A DNA stretch of 9,868 bases from Ileibacterium sp. (GTDB lineage: Bacteria > Bacillota_I > Bacilli_A > Erysipelotrichales > Erysipelotrichaceae), in the NCBI GenBank assembly GCA_021443945.1, contig JABUSF010000008.1:20074-29941 (forward strand), in the 5' to 3' direction. Of this stretch, positions 6,581 through 9,868 are shown one piece after another (the first letter of the stretch is position 1; the number at the start of each line of letters is the position of its first letter). The notes under the pieces were generated by a model. That model was not told the DNA's origin. It saw only the letters and a program-made list of their open reading frames with translations, and ran no database searches. The position numbers were made by a program, and so were the translations under genes.

Positions 6581-6607
6581 TCCCATTGGGGAAAAGGGCT
6601 TTTTTTT
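6574..6607 (+). terminator. T-box-controlled intrinsic terminator
   Basis: GCCCTTTTCCC (6574-6584) pairs perfectly with 6589-6599 around a four-base ATTG loop. Eight T residues follow (6600-6607). It is the default OFF structure when tRNA-Arg is charged. Confidence 0.95.
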
Positions 6608-6621
6608 GGAGGTGATGGCCT

Positions 6622-6690
6622 GTGAAAGTCCGACGATGTTCCATCGAAACCGCTGGTTTTTACAGCAGCCAGCCTAAATCATGCTGTTAA
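6622..6690 (+). CDS. Candidate 22-codon leader peptide between T-box and argG
   Basis: A GTG start at 6622 follows GGAGGTGAT (6608-6616), a nine-base perfect complement to the 16S rRNA 3' end. The distance from GGAGG to GTG is 9 nt, the ideal spacing. The frame runs 22 codons to TAA at 6688-6690. The predicted peptide begins MKVRRCSIET and ends in Cys-Cys; it has no signal peptide or known domain. Codons 4 and 5 are both CGA, an arginine codon I do not see in argG and see once in argH (8371). The ORF lies wholly after the T-box terminator, so it is transcribed only when the operon is on. It ends 34 nt before argG, in a different frame. It may be a regulatory leader peptide whose translation senses arginine. 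Function is inference, and it could also be a chance ORF; the binding site is the strongest argument for it. Confidence 0.45.
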   Translation: MKVRRCSIETAGFYSSQPKSCC

Positions 6691-6709
6691 GAAGTGAAGG
6701 CGAAAGCCT
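6634..6709 (+). promoter_or_regulatory. Possible folded RNA (hairpins and H-type pseudoknot) before argG
   Basis: Three elements can be drawn. CGATG 6634-6638 pairs with CATCG 6642-6646. GCTGG 6652-6656 pairs with CCAGC 6669-6673, and its loop segment ACAGCA (6662-6667) pairs with TGCTGT (6682-6687), an H-type pseudoknot. AGGC 6698-6701 and GCCT 6706-6709 close a GAAA tetraloop just before the argG ribosome binding site (AAGGA, 6713-6717). The elements overlap the candidate 22-codon ORF, so ribosomes on it would melt them. I recognise no known riboswitch class. Short stems like these can arise by chance. Confidence 0.35.
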
Positions 6710-6724
6710 CGGAAGGAAAACGAT

Positions 6725-7984
6725 ATGAAACAGAACAAAACTTACAAAAAAATTGTCCTCGCTTATTCTGGAGGACTGGATACGTCCGTATTAATCCCAT
6801 GGCTTAAAGAAAACTACGGGGGAGCTGAAATCATCGCTGTTTCTGGAAATGTAGGTCAGAAAAGCGAACTGGAAGGTCTGGAGGAAAAAGCAATCAAAAC
6901 CGGAGCATCCAAACTGTATATTGAAGATCTGAACAAAGAATTCGTGGAAGATTACATTTTCCCATCCTTAAAAGCAGGCGCCAAATACGAAGAATACCTG
7001 CTGGGAACCAGCTTTGCCAGACCAATCATTGCCAAACGGATCGTTGAAATCGCTAAAGCGGAAGGTGCAGATGCCATCTGCCACGGATGCACAGGAAAAG
7101 GAAATGACCAGGTTCGTTTTGAACTGGCCATCAAAGCCTTCGCTCCGGAGATGGATGTCATTGCTCCATGGCGTTTCTGGGAACTCAACTCCAGAGAAAA
7201 AGAAATTGCGTATGCAGAAGCGCACAACATTCCATTAAAAATCAACAAAGAAACCAACTATTCCAAAGATAAAAACCTGTGGCATTTAAGCCATGAAGGC
7301 CTGGATCTGGAAGATCCAGCCAACGAAGCTCCTATTAATAAAGACGGCTTCCTGGAATTGGGGGTCTCTCCGGAAAAAGCTCCGGACACTCCAACCTACA
7401 TTACCATTCATTTTGAACAGGGCATTCCAACAAAACTGAACGGTGAAGAAATGGACGGTGTAACTCTGATCGAGAAACTGAACGAGATCGGCGGTGCGAA
7501 CGGCATCGGTATTCTGGATATCGTTGAAAACCGTCTGGTCGGCATGAAATCCAGAGGCGTATATGAAACACCAGGCGGAACCATCCTCTACGCTGCTCAC
7601 AGCAAACTGGAGGAAATCACTCTGGACAAAGAAACCAAACACTACAAAGATCTGGTTGCCATCAAATTCGGAGAACTGGTTTACAACGGACAGTGGTACA
7701 CCCCATTAAGAAAAGCGCTTTCTGCTTTTGTAGATGAGACACAGAAAACCGTTACAGGGGATGTAAAACTGAAACTGTATAAAGGAAATATCATTCCATC
7801 CTCTGTCACTTCTCCATATTCCCTGTATTCCGATGCCATGGCTACATTCGATGAAGATGACGCGTACGATCAGGCAGATTCCGCCGGATTCATCAACCTG
7901 TTCGGACTGCCTTTAAAGGTTCGTGCTCTCAACGACAAGGCCCTGCAGGAAAGCACAGGCCTGGCATTCCCAGAGGTTGAATAA
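6725..7984 (+). CDS. argG: Argininosuccinate synthase
   Basis: Joins citrulline and aspartate with ATP to give argininosuccinate, AMP and pyrophosphate, the penultimate step of arginine synthesis in the cytosol. The protein has 419 residues. The N-type ATP pyrophosphatase loop AYSGGLDTS lies at residues 13-21. GTSFARP (94-100) and HGCTGKGNDQVRFE (120-133) are further substrate-binding signatures. The segment after the second strand reads GNVGQ (41-45), where many family members have DVGQ; the rest looks intact, so I take this as natural variation. The start is supported by AAGGA (6713-6717), 7 nt upstream. argH follows after 2 nt. Expression should depend on the arginine T-box upstream, and possibly on the 22-codon ORF between them. 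Confidence 0.98.
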   Translation: MKQNKTYKKIVLAYSGGLDTSVLIPWLKENYGGAEIIAVSGNVGQKSELEGLEEKAIKTGASKLYIEDLNKEFVEDYIFPSLKAGAKYEEYLLGTSFARPIIAKRIVEIAKAEGADAICHGCTGKGNDQVRFELAIKAFAPEMDVIAPWRFWELNSREKEIAYAEAHNIPLKINKETNYSKDKNLWHLSHEGLDLEDPANEAPINKDGFLELGVSPEKAPDTPTYITIHFEQGIPTKLNGEEMDGVTLIEKLNEIGGANGIGILDIVENRLVGMKSRGVYETPGGTILYAAHSKLEEITLDKETKHYKDLVAIKFGELVYNGQWYTPLRKALSAFVDETQKTVTGDVKLKLYKGNIIPSSVTSPYSLYSDAMATFDEDDAYDQADSAGFINLFGLPLKVRALNDKALQESTGLAFPEVE

Positions 7985-7986
7985 GA

Positions 7987-9369
7987 ATGGCGAAAATGTG
8001 GCAAAGCCGCTTTCAGAAGGAGGAGGACGAACTGGTAAACCAGTTCAACGCCTCCATCCTTTTTGACCAAAGGCTCTTTCACGAAGACATTCAGGGCTCC
8101 CGCGCCCATGCCAATATGCTGGCAAAACAGGGAATCATTACCAAAGAAGACAACGCGCTGATTCAAAAAGGCCTGCAGGACATTGAATGGGAAATTGAGG
8201 CCGGCAAAATTCACCTGGATCTGCGCTATGAAGACATTCACATGGCGGTAGAGGAAATCCTGACCGAAAAGATCGGCGATGCAGGAAAACGTCTCCATAC
8301 GGCCAGAAGCCGCAACGACCAGGTTGCGGTCGACTTAAAGCTTTACGCCAGAAAAGAGATGAAGGAAATCCGAAGTCTTGTGATCGCTTTGCTCAAGACC
8401 ATCTCTTCTCTTGCCAAAAACCATCTGAACACCATTATGCCCGGCTACACCCATCTGCAGCGGGCACAGCCGATTACTTTTGCCCACTGGCTGATGGCCT
8501 ATGGGGCCATGCTCCAAAGAGACGCTGTCCGCATTGATCATTTGCTGGAGGACATGGATACCTGTCCTTTAGGCAGCGGCGCTCTGGCTGGAACCACCTA
8601 TCCCATTGACCGGGTGCAGACAGCCATTGCCCTGGGCTTTGAGGGACCCATGCTCAATTCACTGGATGGGGTATCCGACAGAGACTATCTGCTGGAAGCT
8701 CTCAGCGATCTGAGCATTCTCATGATGCATTTGTCCCGCTTCTCAGAAGAGATCGTCGCGTACTGCTCCTGGGAATTTAAGTTTATTGAACTGGACGACG
8801 CTTATGCCACTGGATCCTCCATCATGCCTCAGAAAAAAAATCCGGATATCTGCGAACTTGTCCGCGGGAAAACCGGCCGGGTCTATGGGGATTTGATGCA
8901 GATGCTGACCACCATGAAAGGACTTCCTCTGGCCTACAACAAAGATATGCAGGAAGACAAGGAAAGCTTCTTCGATGCGGTGGACACGGTCAAAATCGCT
9001 CTGGAAGTATTCCGGCCAATGCTGGAGACCATGACAGTTCTTGCCAAAAACATGGAAAGGGCTGCAAAAAAAGGTTTCATCAATGCCACCGATATGGCCG
9101 ACTATCTGACCAAAAAGGGCATGCCGTTCCGTGATGCGTACAAAGTGACTGGAAAGGCCGTCGCTTATGCCATTGAAAAAGATGCCGGGTTAAATGATTT
9201 AAGCCTGGAAGAGCTCAAAGACTTCAGCGATCTGTTTGAAGAAGATGTTTACCAGGCCATCGATCTGCTCACTTGTGTCAATGCCCGTCAGTCTTTAGGC
9301 GGACCGTCCCCAAAAGCGGTGACGGAACACATTGAAGAAATGGACGCATGGTTAGAGGAACAGGAATAA
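7987..9369 (+). CDS. argH: Argininosuccinate lyase
   Basis: Splits argininosuccinate into arginine and fumarate, the last step of the pathway. It is a homotetramer of the fumarase/aspartase superfamily. At 460 residues the length is normal. The three conserved regions that build the shared active sites are present: HTARSRNDQVAVD (104-116), GYTHLQRAQPITFAHW (153-168) with the catalytic-site His156, and the signature loop GSSIMPQKKNPD (276-287) carrying the catalytic serine. The start ATG at 7987 lies 2 nt after the argG stop, so translation is probably coupled. The stop TAA shares one base with the start of argC (TAATG, 9367-9371). All expected residues are intact and the enzyme should be active. 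Confidence 0.98.
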   Translation: MAKMWQSRFQKEEDELVNQFNASILFDQRLFHEDIQGSRAHANMLAKQGIITKEDNALIQKGLQDIEWEIEAGKIHLDLRYEDIHMAVEEILTEKIGDAGKRLHTARSRNDQVAVDLKLYARKEMKEIRSLVIALLKTISSLAKNHLNTIMPGYTHLQRAQPITFAHWLMAYGAMLQRDAVRIDHLLEDMDTCPLGSGALAGTTYPIDRVQTAIALGFEGPMLNSLDGVSDRDYLLEALSDLSILMMHLSRFSEEIVAYCSWEFKFIELDDAYATGSSIMPQKKNPDICELVRGKTGRVYGDLMQMLTTMKGLPLAYNKDMQEDKESFFDAVDTVKIALEVFRPMLETMTVLAKNMERAAKKGFINATDMADYLTKKGMPFRDAYKVTGKAVAYAIEKDAGLNDLSLEELKDFSDLFEEDVYQAIDLLTCVNARQSLGGPSPKAVTEHIEEMDAWLEEQE

Positions 9370-9868
9370 TGTCAAAGCCAAAAATCTATATAGACGGTCA
9401 GGCGGGAACCACAGGCCTGCAGATTGTACAGCGTTTATCCCAGCGGGATGACATTGATCTTCTGATGCTGGCCGACGAAGACCGTCACAACGAGCAGGCC
9501 AGAAAACAGATGATGGATCAGGCGGATCTGATCTTTCTCTGTCTGCCCGATGCAGCCGCCGTGGAAGCGGCAGGATGGATTGGACCGGATAAAAAAGTCA
9601 TCGACACATCCACCGCACACCGGACAAAATGGACTTACGGGTTTTCGGAACTGGATCCTGCATTAAAGGAAGAAATCAAAACCACAGCCCGTCTTGCCAA
9701 TCCCGGCTGTCATGCCTCCGGAGCGATTTCCATGATTTATCCTCTGGCCAAAGCCGGACTCTTAAAAGAAGACGCACTGCTTCCCATCTTTTCCTTAACC
9801 GGCTATTCCGGAGGGGGGAAAAAGATGATTGCCGATTACGAAAACGCCAAAGAAGAGGAAATGAATTC
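9369..9868 (+). CDS. argC: N-acetyl-gamma-glutamyl-phosphate reductase, type 2 (partial at 3' end)
   Basis: Only the first 166 codons lie in the window. The enzyme reduces N-acetylglutamyl phosphate to the semialdehyde with NADPH, the third step of the acetylated ornithine pathway. The N-terminal Rossmann motif reads IYIDGQAGTTGLQI (residues 6-19). DTSTAHR (79-85), the catalytic-cysteine motif NPGCHASG (111-118, Cys114) and GYSGGGKKMI (145-154) follow. The DGQAGTTG start and the lack of the longer type 1 spacing place it in the short type 2 family (about 310 residues), better known from Proteobacteria. The start overlaps the argH stop by one base, and AGAGGA at 9354-9359 is a well-placed ribosome binding site. 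Its presence implies that the organism makes ornithine from glutamate, not only arginine from imported citrulline. Confidence 0.93.
   Translation, partial: MSKPKIYIDGQAGTTGLQIVQRLSQRDDIDLLMLADEDRHNEQARKQMMDQADLIFLCLPDAAAVEAAGWIGPDKKVIDTSTAHRTKWTYGFSELDPALKEEIKTTARLANPGCHASGAISMIYPLAKAGLLKEDALLPIFSLTGYSGGGKKMIADYENAKEEEMN

Larger units (their letters stand above)
6384..6607 (+). promoter_or_regulatory. T-box leader, arginine specifier (tRNA-Arg-sensing transcription antiterminator)
   Basis: A complete T-box RNA. Stem I: GAAG 6391-6394 pairs with CTTC 6470-6473 and CCTGCC 6403-6408 with GGCAGG 6456-6461. They flank the specifier loop, which has AGTA on the 5' side (6399-6402) and GAA-CGT-GA on the 3' side. 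The specifier codon CGT (6465-6467) is preceded by GAA and followed by a purine, as in the family, and encodes arginine. The apical motifs AGAGAGCC (6420-6427) and GGTGAAAA (6435-6442) are present. Stem II is GAACCT/AGGTTC (6478-6483, 6500-6505). A hairpin CTTCTG/CAGAAG (6531-6536, 6543-6548) fits stem III. The T-box sequence lies at 6552-6566. Uncharged tRNA-Arg should bind and allow read-through into argGHC. The specifier agrees with the genes downstream. Confidence 0.95.

Noticed and set aside
6615..6677. Alternative 20-codon ORF from the ATG inside GGAGGTGATG
   Set aside because: The ATG is only 2 nt from GGAGG, too close for efficient initiation. The GTG at 6622 has proper spacing, so that frame is preferred.
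6608..6710. FMN, cobalamin or c-di-GMP riboswitch suggested by GTGAAAGTCC and GCCTAAA words
   Set aside because: Only isolated short words match. The conserved cores and helix order of those classes are absent.

Overview
The window looks like a low-to-mid GC Bacillota (Firmicutes) chromosome. The evidence is the topA-trmFO-xerC gene order, a folate-dependent TrmFO, a T-box leader in front of an arginine operon, strong GGAGG-type ribosome binding sites and U-tract terminators. The exact family cannot be fixed from the sequence; an Erysipelotrichia- or Clostridia-like organism is a guess. Every gene is on the + strand. I see no mobile element, CRISPR array, tRNA or rRNA.

Region 1 (1-4057) is a tightly packed housekeeping operon. 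It holds the 3' end of topA (DNA topoisomerase I with three C-terminal zinc fingers), trmFO (tRNA m5U54 methyltransferase, 4-nt overlap), a XerC-type tyrosine recombinase (17-nt overlap) and a membrane-anchored family 2 glycosyltransferase (16-nt gap). It ends at an imperfect hairpin with a short T tract. A good extended -10 promoter for the next operon is embedded in that hairpin.

Region 2 (4091-6172) is the translation operon rpsB-tsf (ribosomal protein S2 and elongation factor Ts). A leader of about 107 nt with two recognisable hairpins precedes rpsB. S2 carries an Arg-rich C-terminal tail, and rpsB starts at 4234, not at the more upstream in-frame ATG. A strong intrinsic terminator follows tsf directly.

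Region 3 (6173-6724) is a 596-nt gap when counted from the end of tsf. It contains an AT-rich stretch, a consensus promoter (TTGCAA-N18-TATAAT) and a complete T-box leader. The T-box specifier reads CGU (Arg), and its antiterminator and terminator are mutually exclusive. After the terminator, 117 nt remain before argG. This part holds a nine-base perfect Shine-Dalgarno sequence, a 22-codon ORF with tandem CGA arginine codons, and a possible pseudoknot. It is the least explained and most interesting part of the window.

Region 4 (6725-9868) is the arginine operon argG-argH-argC, with gaps of 2 nt and a 1-nt overlap. ArgG and ArgH convert citrulline plus aspartate to arginine and fumarate. ArgC belongs to the earlier acetylated-glutamate branch and is cut by the window end. 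Uncharged tRNA-Arg should switch the operon on through the T-box, and the small ORF may add a second, translational layer.
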